Source: Bacteroidales bacterium (GTDB taxonomy: Bacteria > Bacteroidota > Bacteroidia > Bacteroidales > CAIWKO01). Taken from it: a DNA stretch of 47,298 nt. This document shows positions 7,635 through 16,716 of the stretch, one piece after another; the stretch's first letter is position 1; each line of letters opens with the position of its first letter. The translations under genes and the position numbers were made by a program. The notes under the pieces were generated by a model. That model saw nothing but the letters and a program-made list of their open reading frames with translations, was not told where the DNA came from and did no database searches. The stretch is taken from positions 12,929-60,226 of the forward strand of contig JAGNBV010000007.1 in the NCBI GenBank assembly GCA_018004645.1, written 5' to 3'.

Positions 7635-8652
7635 GATGATTCTTTCTGTAACGAAAAAAAGCCGTTTTCAGGGCGCTTTCTACGGCATTTACCATCTCGG
7701 CTGGTTTCAGCACAACCACATCCGGACTGAATTGTTTAAAGAAATTGACCAACTCCTGCGAAGGGATCAGCTCAACCACAAAAATCACACCTCCGTCCGG
7801 TTGTATTTCATGCTCTTTTTGCGATTCGTGCACCGGGTTGGCCCTAATGTATTCCGACATTAAAGCGCTTGCATAAAAAAAGATTTTTTGCCGCTTGCAT
7901 CCCGTCCATGGGTAGGTGCCGTAAATATGTACAAAATAGGCATCCACTACCTTGTCGTCCACATGATGAAAGGGCTTGTCAAGCAACAAAGGGTCGCGTA
8001 TGCGGTCGAGACCGAAGGTGCGCAGGCATTTATGCTGTTCGGAGTAGGCCACCAGATACCAGCGGTTCTGGAATTCCTTTAACAGAAAAGGATGAGTAAC
8101 CACCGAGTTAAAACATCTTTTATTATAGGAATAATGTACAAAACACACAGGTATCTTATTGCTGATGGCGTGAAACAGGCGTTCAAAGTTTTCAAAACCT
8201 TTCTGCCGTTGGTTAGTGTCTGTCTGAATGTACCGCTGTTTTTTGCCGATCTGACATTTCTTCTCTTTGAGTGTGGTAAAAATCTTTTCAACTGCCAGGT
8301 TGAAATTTTCGCTGATACGGTTGCCGGCAAATGTCTGTAATACATCCGACACGGCTTCGAGGGCTTCAAGTTCCGAACTGTTCAACGGGATGCTGTTGAT
8401 AGAATAATCAGGGTGGGCATAGTAATAACCGTTGTACTGCCTGCTGAACTTTATTGGAGCCAGAAAACCCAGTGCCTCATCTTCTTTCATGGCTTTGATG
8501 TCTTTTTGAATAGCCGAAACCGAAAAAGTTTTTCCTAGTTTATTTTCGCAGGCATCAATAATGTCAAAGATGGTAGGATAGGTTGCAAAACGGTTGGTGA
8601 GGCATTCGTTTATGACCTTGTAACGGATATAAGCTTCTTTTCCCAGCGACAT
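7615..8652 (-). CDS. WYL-domain transcriptional regulator (YafY-like)
   Basis: I place the start at the ATG 8650-8652 (345 aa, MSLGKEAYIRYKVINECL); a longer frame adds 12 residues that overlap the promoter. The N-terminal 80 residues form a winged helix (TIFDIIDACENKLGK, SAIQKDIKAMKED). The WYL core follows at about 170-260 with PVCFVHYSY, HPFLLKEFQNRWYLVAY and FGLDRI, and a WCX-like extension closes the protein. WYL proteins bind nucleic-acid or nucleotide ligands and control stress, repair or defence genes. It overlaps its partner gene downstream. The promoter upstream is of good quality and divergent from the next gene. Confidence 0.85.
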   Translation of the reverse strand: MSLGKEAYIRYKVINECLTNRFATYPTIFDIIDACENKLGKTFSVSAIQKDIKAMKEDEALGFLAPIKFSRQYNGYYYAHPDYSINSIPLNSSELEALEAVSDVLQTFAGNRISENFNLAVEKIFTTLKEKKCQIGKKQRYIQTDTNQRQKGFENFERLFHAISNKIPVCFVHYSYNKRCFNSVVTHPFLLKEFQNRWYLVAYSEQHKCLRTFGLDRIRDPLLLDKPFHHVDDKVVDAYFVHIYGTYPWTGCKRQKIFFYASALMSEYIRANPVHESQKEHEIQPDGGVIFVVELIPSQELVNFFKQFSPDVVVLKPAEMVNAVESALKTAFFRYRKNHHETQTL

Positions 8653-8659
8653 AATAATG

Positions 8660-8689
8660 CAAATATATAATAAATATTTAAAACGCAAA
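8660..8689 (-). promoter_or_regulatory. promoter of the WYL regulator
   Basis: On the minus strand TTTG (8686-8689), 18 bases, then TATATTTG (8660-8667), seven bases before the ATG. The short leader suggests a nearly leaderless message. Confidence 0.55.
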
Positions 8690-8709
8690 TTGACTGCGTT
8701 TGAGAAAAA

Positions 8710-8717
8710 TATTTTTG
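8710..8717 (+). promoter_or_regulatory. -7 element for the membrane-protein gene
   Basis: TATTTTTG matches the Bacteroidota TAnnTTTG element; a TTG lies 17 bases upstream (8690-8692). It faces away from the WYL promoter, so the two genes share a short divergent control region. Confidence 0.4.
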
Positions 8718-8756
8718 TAACAAATCAAAGGAAGAAAAGTGACAAGACGAATTAAA

Positions 8757-9305
8757 ATGGAAAAAGAAATCATCAGTTATGCAAGGAAGGAACTGGGCTA
8801 TGAAAAGTTCATCCCGATATTCAGGAAAAAGAACAGCCGTGATTTTGTTACAGAAAATATCGTGATTATTGCCGAAAGGTATAATAAAAAGATATTGTAC
8901 ATTTCAAGGTTGTGTATGGGTAGCATTGTGCTAAGCGGGCTGGCGATGGTCGCATCTGCCCCGCTGATGCATAGTGATATCAGACTGGCGGCTGTGTTGT
9001 TCAGCGCAGGTGTTTCACTTGCCGGGCCTATGTTGATGCTTACAGGAATGATATCAAAGCAACTGAAAGAATTTGCCTGGATTGATGTTGACGGCGCCCG
9101 CGAGGGGGTTAAATCTGATAAGGTTAATCTCGTTCTCCGTGAAGTTAATGATTATTATAAGAATAAAGGGAAAATGCCGGAAATATTTGAAATCCTGATT
9201 GTTTCAGAAGGAGGGATTGATGCCGGTGCCCGTGCGATTCATCTGAAAAACAAAATAAGGTTCTTTGAGAAAAGCAAAACAGGTAACAGCTTACAGGAAA
9301 TATGA
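8757..9305 (+). CDS. small two-helix membrane protein, unknown function
   Basis: From the ATG at 8757 the product has 182 aa; an in-frame GTG at 8739 would add six. Two hydrophobic helices (about residues 47-70 and 76-97, with GSIVLSGLAMVASA and AAVLFSAGVSLAGPMLML) sit between a charged N-terminal region and a soluble C-terminal domain of about 80 residues. I do not recognise a family. It is monocistronic, divergent from the WYL regulator and convergent with the OmpA-family gene, whose stop is 10 bases downstream. Confidence 0.65.
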   Translation: MEKEIISYARKELGYEKFIPIFRKKNSRDFVTENIVIIAERYNKKILYISRLCMGSIVLSGLAMVASAPLMHSDIRLAAVLFSAGVSLAGPMLMLTGMISKQLKEFAWIDVDGAREGVKSDKVNLVLREVNDYYKNKGKMPEIFEILIVSEGGIDAGARAIHLKNKIRFFEKSKTGNSLQEI

Positions 9306-9315
9306 AAACCGGGGA

Positions 9316-10617
9316 TTATTCTACGGCGGTAACCAAAATTTCCACCCGGCGGTTTTTTTTCATTTTATCTTCGCTGCGGGCGTCAGGATATATCATTTTT
9401 GTTTCGCCAAACCCTTTGAAAGTCATTTTTTGCGGGTCAATGCCGCCGTCTTCAAGGTAGTCGTAAATGGCTTTCGCACGGTTTACCGATAATTGCATGT
9501 TGTGTTCCTTCATTTTGCTGCATTCTTCCCAGGTAGTCGGACAATTCACGTGCCCCTGTATTTCGATGTGCAGGGCGGGATACCTTTTCATAGTGGAATA
9601 AATAGCTTCCAGGGCCGGTTTCGATTCGGGCAGGATCTCGGCTGTATTGCCGTAGAATAAGATGTTTTCAAACACCACATTTTGTCCTGTTTTTATCCTG
9701 GTCAATTCGATGGTTACACTCATGGACTGTCCGTCGGCGTTGGTCTTGATACTGGTAGCATTGTCAAAATAATTAATGGCTTCGGTCTTGATGTTATAGG
9801 CGGTTGACGGAGCCAGTTCGGCAACGTATGTTATTACACTGTCGGAAGCAGCGGCAGGAGGAAGGGCAGGCTTGTCCTTATAATAAACCTTGATGTTGGA
9901 AGCTACGGCCTTTTTGCTGTCTTTATCAATGGTATTAATAGTAACGGCGACATTTTTCGGTGTCGTATTCTGAGGCGGTTTGGTCTTTGTTTTGTTTGCG
10001 GTTTTTTCTGGTGGTTTTACGGGTTCTGCTTTTTTGTCATAGCCCGAATAGTGCAGTATCACGGTGTGACCGCCGCCCTGGGGATACACATTATCCACCA
10101 CCAGGTAATAGATTTCTCCTTTTTTGACCCGCAAACTCTTACTGAACGAGGCACCCGGGCCCGAATGAATGTACTCTTCAGGGGCCTCATTCGACAAGCC
10201 AGTCCTGCTTTTCAGGGCTTTATCATTACGCGAGATGCAACTGCGTACCGGAATTATTTTTTTGTCGCTCACATCCAGGCAAAAGTTACGGCCGCTATAC
10301 CTGTAAAGAATAAAATCATAATCATCCCTGATATTTACGGGAATTATCTCCATTTCCAGCACGGCATCGTATTTTGCCTTAAAAAAATACCAGCAGGTGT
10401 TATGTTCTTTTTCAAATTCGTACAAACTGTTTTTTGCGCCGCTGATTTCCATCAACTCTCCATGTCCCGAGGGGGGATTGGTAGGACCAAAAATGGTATC
10501 TTTGATTTCCACAGGTTTTTTGCAGTCGGCATTCTCAGGTTTTATATGATATATGCCCTGGGCAAATCCCAGTGTCGTCAAAAACAATCCCAACAGAAAT
10601 CCGCAGACTTTATTCAT
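9316..10617 (-). CDS. OmpA-family outer-membrane/peptidoglycan-binding protein
   Basis: The 433-aa protein has a signal peptide ending at GFAQ. Residues about 20-190 form a beta-rich domain with paired Cys that resembles the pre-peptidase-type domain common at the front of Bacteroidota OmpA proteins. A Pro/Lys linker follows (about 195-225), then a carboxypeptidase-regulatory-like domain (about 225-305). The OmpA domain covers about 310-433: VVFENILFYGNTAEILPES, IEIQGHVN, LSVNRAKAIYDYL, and NRRVEI, which carries the Arg that binds diaminopimelate in peptidoglycan. Its ATG is four bases after the stop of the M1 peptidase, so the two form an operon. It probably tethers the outer membrane to the cell wall. 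Confidence 0.85.
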   Translation of the reverse strand: MNKVCGFLLGLFLTTLGFAQGIYHIKPENADCKKPVEIKDTIFGPTNPPSGHGELMEISGAKNSLYEFEKEHNTCWYFFKAKYDAVLEMEIIPVNIRDDYDFILYRYSGRNFCLDVSDKKIIPVRSCISRNDKALKSRTGLSNEAPEEYIHSGPGASFSKSLRVKKGEIYYLVVDNVYPQGGGHTVILHYSGYDKKAEPVKPPEKTANKTKTKPPQNTTPKNVAVTINTIDKDSKKAVASNIKVYYKDKPALPPAAASDSVITYVAELAPSTAYNIKTEAINYFDNATSIKTNADGQSMSVTIELTRIKTGQNVVFENILFYGNTAEILPESKPALEAIYSTMKRYPALHIEIQGHVNCPTTWEECSKMKEHNMQLSVNRAKAIYDYLEDGGIDPQKMTFKGFGETKMIYPDARSEDKMKKNRRVEILVTAVE

Positions 10618-10621
10618 GTTG

Positions 10622-12991
10622 TTATTTCACTAACAGTAATTTTTTATCACCTGATTTTTTCTTTCCTTTCCAGGAAATCAGATGGGCATAATACGTTCCC
10701 GGCTCACAATTGCCCGCATCCCAAACGGCCTGTTTTTCATTTTTCTCAATTCTGATCATACACACCTCTTTGCCCGATGCATCATAAATCATTATTGCCG
10801 CATCTTCTGTTATACCAAACGAAAAGGTGAAGGTTTTATTTGAAGGATTGGGAAATACATTCAGGCCATTTTCCTGAGGGATTTTATTAATGGCGGCAAA
10901 ATAGGGTGTGCCAACGGCAAAAGTATATTCGCCCCTGCGGAGGGTGTCCACTATCAGAAACCCAACAGAGGCAGGTCCCAAATGTGTAAAATGGGCAATA
11001 CTCCAATCGGAAGAGACGTCAGGCCGGTACAGCAGGAGCAGGGAGTCGGTAGAAGCTGCTACCGGCAACAGGCCGCTGTCGGTATTGCCAACGTCGGCGC
11101 TTACCGAACGGTTGTATTTGAAACGTGCCCGGGCAACAAAATCACCGGGAAAAATACCATCCACTTTCCAGTAGTGATAATCCGACAGGCGGAGAATATC
11201 AGGCCTGGGAGTTTTCAGGGTGTCGGTGGCTACCCAGTTGTGTTCCACGCGCAACAACACCGAATCACTGATATTTGTTACATCCACCCGGCATAAGGCA
11301 CGGGTAAGGTCGTACGGCCCCGTCGTCTTAATCACTTTGGTCATATCGGTAATGGCATCCGAAATTTTTTCATGGTAGTCCATCATTACAAAATCAGGCA
11401 CAAAGGGCAACACAAATTCTTTGGTTCCAGTTTCTCCCGAAAAATGCAGGGTATCCGAAAAAAATGTCCAGTCGTTTTTACCGAAGGTCAGTTCTATCTT
11501 GTTTGAATTGGCGAAAGCCGGAGCATGGTTTAGTTTCTGGCGTACCCACACCTTCACCAATACCTCCGGGCTGGTTTGCAGTACTTTAAATGAATCCACC
11601 GCAAAATGCGGGAATCCCGGGCTGAAGACCCATGTCTGAAAAAAATCGTCCATATTGATGCCGGTGTGAACGCTTAGATAATCGCGCAGGCCGGCGGAGG
11701 AGATATCCCTGAAACGGTAATCGTCCAGCAGGGAAGTGATGACGGCAAAAAACACGCTGTCGCCAAGATAGTTTCTGAGGGTATGTACCACGTCGGCGCC
11801 TTTGTCATACACTGTTGTGCCATAGGTGTATTCGTCAGGTATTCCATACAGGGCGCGGTATCCGTCATCTTCTTCGTGGGCCGAAAACAACACATTATAA
11901 TGATTTTCACTGACGTTGAGCCTGTAGGCTTCGCTGCCATATAACAACTCCTGGTAAACCGATTCGCAGTAAGTGGCCCAGCCCTCGTTGATCCACATGT
12001 CGGCGGCGGTGCTGCACGTTGTCAAATCCCCAAACCACTGATGCGACAATTCGTGGGCATACAACGATTCATAGGCCAGATTGCCTGTAATGCAGGCAAG
12101 CGGATAAGCAATATTGGTGGAATGTTCCATCGCCCCGCTGTTAAAAGGCACTCCCACATAGCCAACACGTTCCCAGCGATACGGGCCGAAACGTGTTTCG
12201 AAGATCGCCAGAATTTGTTTCAGGTTAATGAAGGATCCTTTAGCGGCATTGGTATCCTGGGGCCTGACGTAGATGTTTATCGGCACAGGGCCTGACATGC
12301 CGTGAAACGTGTCGTTGACAGCCACATAATTGCCAACAGCAACCGAAGCCAGGTAGGTGGGGATGGTATTATGCATTCTCCAGTGATAGGTGCTGCTGTT
12401 GTTGCCATTATCAATAACCGACATCAGGGTGCCGCCGCAGATGGCTTTTTTATCGTTTTTTACTGTGATGAAACAATCGTAGGTGGCCCTGTCAACAAAA
12501 TCATCAATACATGGGAACCAAACTCTGCCGTAGTTGTGTGGAACTGCGGCAAAGCCCACGCCAAGGTTGAAGGCAAAAGAACTGTCGGCGCTGAAATAAA
12601 ATCCACCCCAGCCCGATGCATCGGTTTGCGGCATGCCGTGATAGAACACCGTCAGGGAAACAGTATCGTTCAGATGGATTGGTTGGGGCAGGTTTATTTC
12701 AATAATAGTATCGTTATAGGAGAAAGTTGTCAGGAGGTTGTTTTCGTAAAATATGGAGTCAACATTCAGTTTCAGTAAATAAAGTTTTACCTGAGATACA
12801 TTGTCGTGCCGCGGTATAAACTCAAGGGTGGCAGAGCCCGACAGGCTTTTAGTGGATATATGCGACAAATTAACATTAATACAGTAATTAAGGACGTCGA
12901 TAGTGTCGCTTATTGCTTTTGCCGGCGCGGCGGCATAGGAAGCCGTGGCAATATAAAAGAGCAACAGCAGGCCGGTAATTAGTTTTTTCAT
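10622..12991 (-). CDS. secreted M1-family zinc aminopeptidase with T9SS type A sorting domain
   Basis: The 789-aa protein has a signal peptide (to about residue 21). The M1 (gluzincin) core shows GAMEH at about 286-290, equivalent to the GAMEN exopeptidase motif but with His for Asn. The zinc motif HELSHQW starts at about 313, and the second glutamate lies in NEGWATY at about 336. An N-terminal beta domain (residues 30-220) and a helical or beta C-terminal region follow the family layout. The last 80 residues (VFPNPSNKTFTF, IYDASGKEV, PGTYYAHL, KKLLLVK) are a T9SS tail. It would trim N-terminal residues from peptides at the cell surface. It is first in an operon with the OmpA-family gene. Confidence 0.9.
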   Translation of the reverse strand: MKKLITGLLLLFYIATASYAAAPAKAISDTIDVLNYCINVNLSHISTKSLSGSATLEFIPRHDNVSQVKLYLLKLNVDSIFYENNLLTTFSYNDTIIEINLPQPIHLNDTVSLTVFYHGMPQTDASGWGGFYFSADSSFAFNLGVGFAAVPHNYGRVWFPCIDDFVDRATYDCFITVKNDKKAICGGTLMSVIDNGNNSSTYHWRMHNTIPTYLASVAVGNYVAVNDTFHGMSGPVPINIYVRPQDTNAAKGSFINLKQILAIFETRFGPYRWERVGYVGVPFNSGAMEHSTNIAYPLACITGNLAYESLYAHELSHQWFGDLTTCSTAADMWINEGWATYCESVYQELLYGSEAYRLNVSENHYNVLFSAHEEDDGYRALYGIPDEYTYGTTVYDKGADVVHTLRNYLGDSVFFAVITSLLDDYRFRDISSAGLRDYLSVHTGINMDDFFQTWVFSPGFPHFAVDSFKVLQTSPEVLVKVWVRQKLNHAPAFANSNKIELTFGKNDWTFFSDTLHFSGETGTKEFVLPFVPDFVMMDYHEKISDAITDMTKVIKTTGPYDLTRALCRVDVTNISDSVLLRVEHNWVATDTLKTPRPDILRLSDYHYWKVDGIFPGDFVARARFKYNRSVSADVGNTDSGLLPVAASTDSLLLLYRPDVSSDWSIAHFTHLGPASVGFLIVDTLRRGEYTFAVGTPYFAAINKIPQENGLNVFPNPSNKTFTFSFGITEDAAIMIYDASGKEVCMIRIEKNEKQAVWDAGNCEPGTYYAHLISWKGKKKSGDKKLLLVK

Positions 12992-13008
12992 AGGTTTTTG
13001 ATATTATA

Positions 13009-13016
13009 CAAAAATA
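13009..13016 (-). promoter_or_regulatory. -7 element for the M1 peptidase/OmpA operon
   Basis: On the minus strand TATTTTTG, 17 bases before the start codon. No convincing -33 element at the usual distance, so this is only a partial match. Confidence 0.35.
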
Positions 13017-13092
13017 GTCACAATATTCTTTTGGCATGACTTCATAACAAATAATTTGGCACAAGCTTTTTCAATGCTTCCTAAAAAGGTTT

Positions 13093-13100
13093 TATCTTTG
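13093..13100 (+). promoter_or_regulatory. -7 element for the tolC-hlyD-tsaB operon
   Basis: TATCTTTG, 18 bases before the tolC start codon; a T-rich stretch about 20 bases upstream (around 13066-13071) may act as the -33 element. Confidence 0.45.
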
Positions 13101-13118
13101 TAACTTATTGGGATTTGT

Positions 13119-14540
13119 ATGAAAAAGTTTTTTACCGCGGTTTTTTTGCTCTTTTTGTGGTGTTGTTCCCATGTGTTTTCACAAAAGATTTGGACTTTAG
13201 AGGATTGTATTTCGCATGCGCTGGAAAATAATATCCAGGTGAAGCAGCAACAGCTGAATGCCGCTTTGTCGAAGCTTCAGTACAACCAAAGCATAGCCGA
13301 GTTGTTCCCATCGGTGAATGCCACGGCTAATCATGTGTACAATAATGGCCAAACCGTGGATATGTACACCAACACTTTTGCGTCACAAACCGTTCAATCA
13401 AATAATTTCTACCTGAGTTCTAATGTGGTGTTGTTTAGCGGGCTGCGTTTGTTAAACGGATTAAAGCAAAAACAATATGATTTTCTTGCGAGCAGCTATG
13501 ACCTTGAAAAAATGAAAAACGATATTTCGCTGACAATTGCTACGGCCTACCTTCAGATATTATACAACCTGGAACTGCTGGAGACTTCAAAAAACCAGCT
13601 TGAGTTATCCCGGCAGCAGTTGAAACGCACCGAAGCCCTGTTCGATGTCGGCACCGTAGCCAAGGGAACCGTGTTGCAGATGGAGGCACAGGCTGTTGCC
13701 GATGAGTTGCAGGTGGTGACGGCACAAAACCAACTTGACTTGTCGTACCTGTCGCTGGTACAGTTTTTAGATTTGCAAACCACCCAGGGCTTTGATATTG
13801 AAAAGCCTGTATTTTCGGTGCCTGAGACAAGTTTGTTATCACAGCAGGTAGAGGAGATTTATGAAAAGGCCTGCTCTATTCAACCCGATGTCAAAAGTGC
13901 GGAAATGAAAGTACAAAGCGCCAAAAAGGGTTTGCAGATTTCACGGGGCATGATGAGTCCGTCGCTCATGCTCAGCGGCTCGTACGGCACAGGGTATTCA
14001 GGCGCCAGCAAAAGCATTGCGGACATCAGCCTGTCGGGCTATGAAACTATCGGGGCCACTGAATCGGGAGAACTGGTTTACGGACCTACTTTTGATTATA
14101 CCTATGAAAAAGTTAAGTTCTGGGACCAGCTCGAAAACAATCTGAACAGCTCTGTGGGCTTATCGCTCAACATTCCCATTTTTAACAAATGGCAAACCAA
14201 TACGATGATAGGCACATCCAAAATTGCTGTAAGCAGCGCTGAACTCTCGCTTCAGAATACAAAAAACCAGTTGTTTAAAACCATTCAACAGGCCTATGCC
14301 GATGCCCGCGGCGCTCTCAACAAGTACCACGCCAGCCTCAAATCAGTTGAAGCACTCAGCGAATCATTTAATTATACACAGCAAAAATTTGATGCAGGGA
14401 TGGTAAACACTCTGGATTACAACGATGCTAAAAACAAACTCGCTGCCGCAAACTCGGAAATGCTAAAGGCAAAATATGAATATGTTTTCAGGATAAAAGT
14501 GATAGACTTTTATCAGGGGAAACCCCTTACCCTTAAATAA
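13119..14540 (+). CDS. TolC-family outer-membrane efflux protein
   Basis: The 473-aa protein has a signal peptide ending near VFSQ and then the repeated helical hairpins of the outer membrane efflux family: WTLEDCISHALENNIQVKQQQLN opens the first, and the second half begins near PDVKSAEMKVQSAKKGLQISRG. LSLNIPIFNKWQT near residue 350 and the C-terminal KFDAGMVNTLDYNDAKNKL are typical. Three such chains form the channel through the outer membrane and the periplasmic tunnel. It is nine bases upstream of the adaptor gene. Its length is normal. Confidence 0.92.
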   Translation: MKKFFTAVFLLFLWCCSHVFSQKIWTLEDCISHALENNIQVKQQQLNAALSKLQYNQSIAELFPSVNATANHVYNNGQTVDMYTNTFASQTVQSNNFYLSSNVVLFSGLRLLNGLKQKQYDFLASSYDLEKMKNDISLTIATAYLQILYNLELLETSKNQLELSRQQLKRTEALFDVGTVAKGTVLQMEAQAVADELQVVTAQNQLDLSYLSLVQFLDLQTTQGFDIEKPVFSVPETSLLSQQVEEIYEKACSIQPDVKSAEMKVQSAKKGLQISRGMMSPSLMLSGSYGTGYSGASKSIADISLSGYETIGATESGELVYGPTFDYTYEKVKFWDQLENNLNSSVGLSLNIPIFNKWQTNTMIGTSKIAVSSAELSLQNTKNQLFKTIQQAYADARGALNKYHASLKSVEALSESFNYTQQKFDAGMVNTLDYNDAKNKLAAANSEMLKAKYEYVFRIKVIDFYQGKPLTLK

Positions 14541-14549
14541 TATTTTTCT

Positions 14550-15923
14550 ATGAAGAAAAAGAAGATCATACGTTTTTCATTAATTGGCGCGGTAGTCATC
14601 ATTATCCTGTTGGCTGTGGGCAAAAAAACAGGCTGCATCGGAAAAAGCAATGCTATTAATGTGGCTACGGAAAAAGTCATCAAGAGGACCATCGTTGAGT
14701 CTGTTTCGGCTAGCGGCAAAATACAGCCGGAAGTGGAAGTAAAACTTTCGCCTGATGTCTCGGGCGAAGTGGTGGAACTTCTGGTAAAAGAGGGCGACAA
14801 AGTATCTAAAGGCGATTTGCTGGCAAAGATAAAACCCGATATCTACGAATCCAATTATGAGCAGATGCAGGCGGCGCTTAATTCGCAGAAAGCCAGCGAG
14901 GCCAACGCCAAAGCCAGACTGGCACAGGTAAAATCGCAATTTCTCAATGCCCGGCTTACTTACGAACGCAATGAAACTCTGTTCAAACAAAAAGTTATTT
15001 CGCAGGCAGAGTTTGATGCAGCCAAAACAACTTTTGACGTGGCGCAGGAGGAAGTTACCGCGGCAGAAGAATTGTACAAAGCCGCACAGTACAACGTACA
15101 GAGCACCAATGCTACGGTAAAGGAAGCCCGCGAAAACCTGGCGAAAACAAATATTTATGCGCCTGTGGACGGTACTATTTCAAAGCTGAACATCGAACTG
15201 GGCGAACGCGTGGTGGGTACCACCCAATTTGCCGGCACGGAAATTATGCGCATTGCCAACCTGAATGAGATGGAGGTTAGCGTGGAAGTAAACGAAAACG
15301 ACATTGTCCGGGTTAGCCTTGGAGATACCGCCATCATTGAGGTGGATGCTTATCAGAACCGGAAATTTAAAGGTATCGTTACCGAAATAGCCAACACTGC
15401 CGAAAGCACCGGCACCATTACAGTGGACCAGGTAACCAATTTTACAGTAAAAATCCGCATCCTGCGCGAAAGCTACCTGGACCTGGTACGCCCCGAACAC
15501 CCCAATCTTTCGCCTTTCAGGCCGGGAATGTCGGCCACTGTTGACATACAAACCGAAACTGTACACAATGTGCTGTCGTTGCCCATACAGGCTGTTACTA
15601 CCAGGGAAGATACCAGTGGCAGGGTTTTTACTGCGGGTAAAAAAACAGACGAGGAAAATGATGACTCCGGGGAAAAGGATAAGAAGACAGAACATTCTAC
15701 AAAACAGCAGGAATATGTTTTTTTATTCACCGACGGTAAGGCGAAAATGGTAAAAGTAACTTCAGGAATACAGGACAATATGTATATACAAATTGTTACC
15801 GGCCTGAAAGAGAATGACGAAGTAATTACATCGCCCTATACAGCGATCACAAAAACCCTTAAGGACGACGCCGCGGTGAAAAAAGTGGATAAAAAAGAGT
15901 TGTTTAAAGAAGAGAAAAAATAA
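14550..15923 (+). CDS. HlyD/MacA-type periplasmic adaptor of an efflux pump
   Basis: This 457-aa protein has an N-terminal membrane anchor (FSLIGAVVIIILLAVG). A lipoyl-like half-motif follows (ASGKIQPEVEVKLSPDVSG, VVELLVKEGDKVSKGDLLAKI), then a long alpha-hairpin (about 95-205), the second lipoyl half (NIYAPVDGTISKLN) and beta-barrel and membrane-proximal domains. It bridges an inner-membrane pump to TolC. A charged insertion rich in Asp, Glu and Lys (about residues 365-390) interrupts the C-terminal domain. No pump subunit (MacB ABC or RND) is encoded beside it; the next gene is tsaB. Confidence 0.9.
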   Translation: MKKKKIIRFSLIGAVVIIILLAVGKKTGCIGKSNAINVATEKVIKRTIVESVSASGKIQPEVEVKLSPDVSGEVVELLVKEGDKVSKGDLLAKIKPDIYESNYEQMQAALNSQKASEANAKARLAQVKSQFLNARLTYERNETLFKQKVISQAEFDAAKTTFDVAQEEVTAAEELYKAAQYNVQSTNATVKEARENLAKTNIYAPVDGTISKLNIELGERVVGTTQFAGTEIMRIANLNEMEVSVEVNENDIVRVSLGDTAIIEVDAYQNRKFKGIVTEIANTAESTGTITVDQVTNFTVKIRILRESYLDLVRPEHPNLSPFRPGMSATVDIQTETVHNVLSLPIQAVTTREDTSGRVFTAGKKTDEENDDSGEKDKKTEHSTKQQEYVFLFTDGKAKMVKVTSGIQDNMYIQIVTGLKENDEVITSPYTAITKTLKDDAAVKKVDKKELFKEEKK

Positions 15924-15935
15924 CGGCAGACTCCT

Positions 15936-16637
15936 GTGGCATTAATTCTACATATTGAAACTGCGACGAATATTTGTTCTGTCGCTTTGTCAGACAAGGA
16001 AGAAATTATTGGTTTAAAAGAGACCGGAAAGCACAATGCACATTCTGAAATGCTCACCATTTTTGTACGGGATGTGTTGTCCGATGCCGGCACATCTCCT
16101 GCAGCTCTGGATGCCGTGAGTGTCAGTTCGGGGCCTGGCTCCTATACCGGTTTGCGCATTGGCGTTTCTGTCGCCAAGGGCTTGTGTTATGCTTTAGACA
16201 AGCCCCTGATAAGCGTGGGCACATTAGCTGCCATGGCTTACGGCGCCTTAGAAAAAAAAGATATTGGTCAAAAAGTCGTTTGGCTTTGTCCTATGCTCGA
16301 TGCCCGGCGTATGGAGGTTTATTGTGCCATATATAATAACATGATGCAGGAAGTGCAGCCGCCTTCAGCAAAAATTTTCGATGCTCATACTTTTACGGAG
16401 GTGCCGCCCGATCAGCCGTTGATACTTTTTGGCAATGGCATGGACAAGTGCAGGCATCTGTTTGAAGGCAACCCCATGATAAGCTTTCTTGACCATTACG
16501 AAGTTTCGGCCAGGAATATGGTTCTGCCCGCCCTCGCGAAATTTTATGCTCAGGATTTTGAAAATGTGGCCTATTTCGAGCCACATTACCTCAAAGATTT
16601 TATTGCTGGCAAACCGAATGTCAAGGGCTTGAAATAG
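15936..16637 (+). CDS. tsaB: tRNA threonylcarbamoyladenosine biosynthesis protein TsaB
   Basis: The 233-aa protein shows the ASKHA-fold markers of TsaB: ILHIETATNICSVAL at the N terminus and SSGPGSYTGLRIGVSVAKGL at about 64-83. TsaB pairs with TsaD and TsaE to transfer threonylcarbamoyl to A37 of ANN-decoding tRNAs. It lacks the metal-binding histidines of TsaD, as expected. The start is GTG (15936-15938), 12 bases after the adaptor gene; no upstream ATG fits the alignment. Cotranscription with an efflux pair looks accidental. Confidence 0.9.
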   Translation: MALILHIETATNICSVALSDKEEIIGLKETGKHNAHSEMLTIFVRDVLSDAGTSPAALDAVSVSSGPGSYTGLRIGVSVAKGLCYALDKPLISVGTLAAMAYGALEKKDIGQKVVWLCPMLDARRMEVYCAIYNNMMQEVQPPSAKIFDAHTFTEVPPDQPLILFGNGMDKCRHLFEGNPMISFLDHYEVSARNMVLPALAKFYAQDFENVAYFEPHYLKDFIAGKPNVKGLK

Positions 16638-16668
16638 TTCAACAGCATACATTCGGTATTATACCCAT

Positions 16669-16701
16669 AAAAAAAGCGGCTCCGTCTGGGCCGCTTTTTT
16701 T
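16669..16701. terminator. bidirectional intrinsic terminator
   Basis: AAGCGGC and GCCGCTT pair around a nine-base loop, flanked by A-runs before and T-runs after, so it can stop both tsaB and the convergent T9SS gene. Confidence 0.85.
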
Positions 16702-16716
16702 GAGTGTTTTGTACAA

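Noticed and set aside
10051-10755. A 234-aa rightward frame opposite the OmpA and M1 peptidase genes
   Set aside because: It is antisense to two confidently assigned genes and has no domain of its own.
12302-12778. A 158-aa rightward frame opposite the M1 peptidase
   Set aside because: Antisense shadow of a conserved enzyme.
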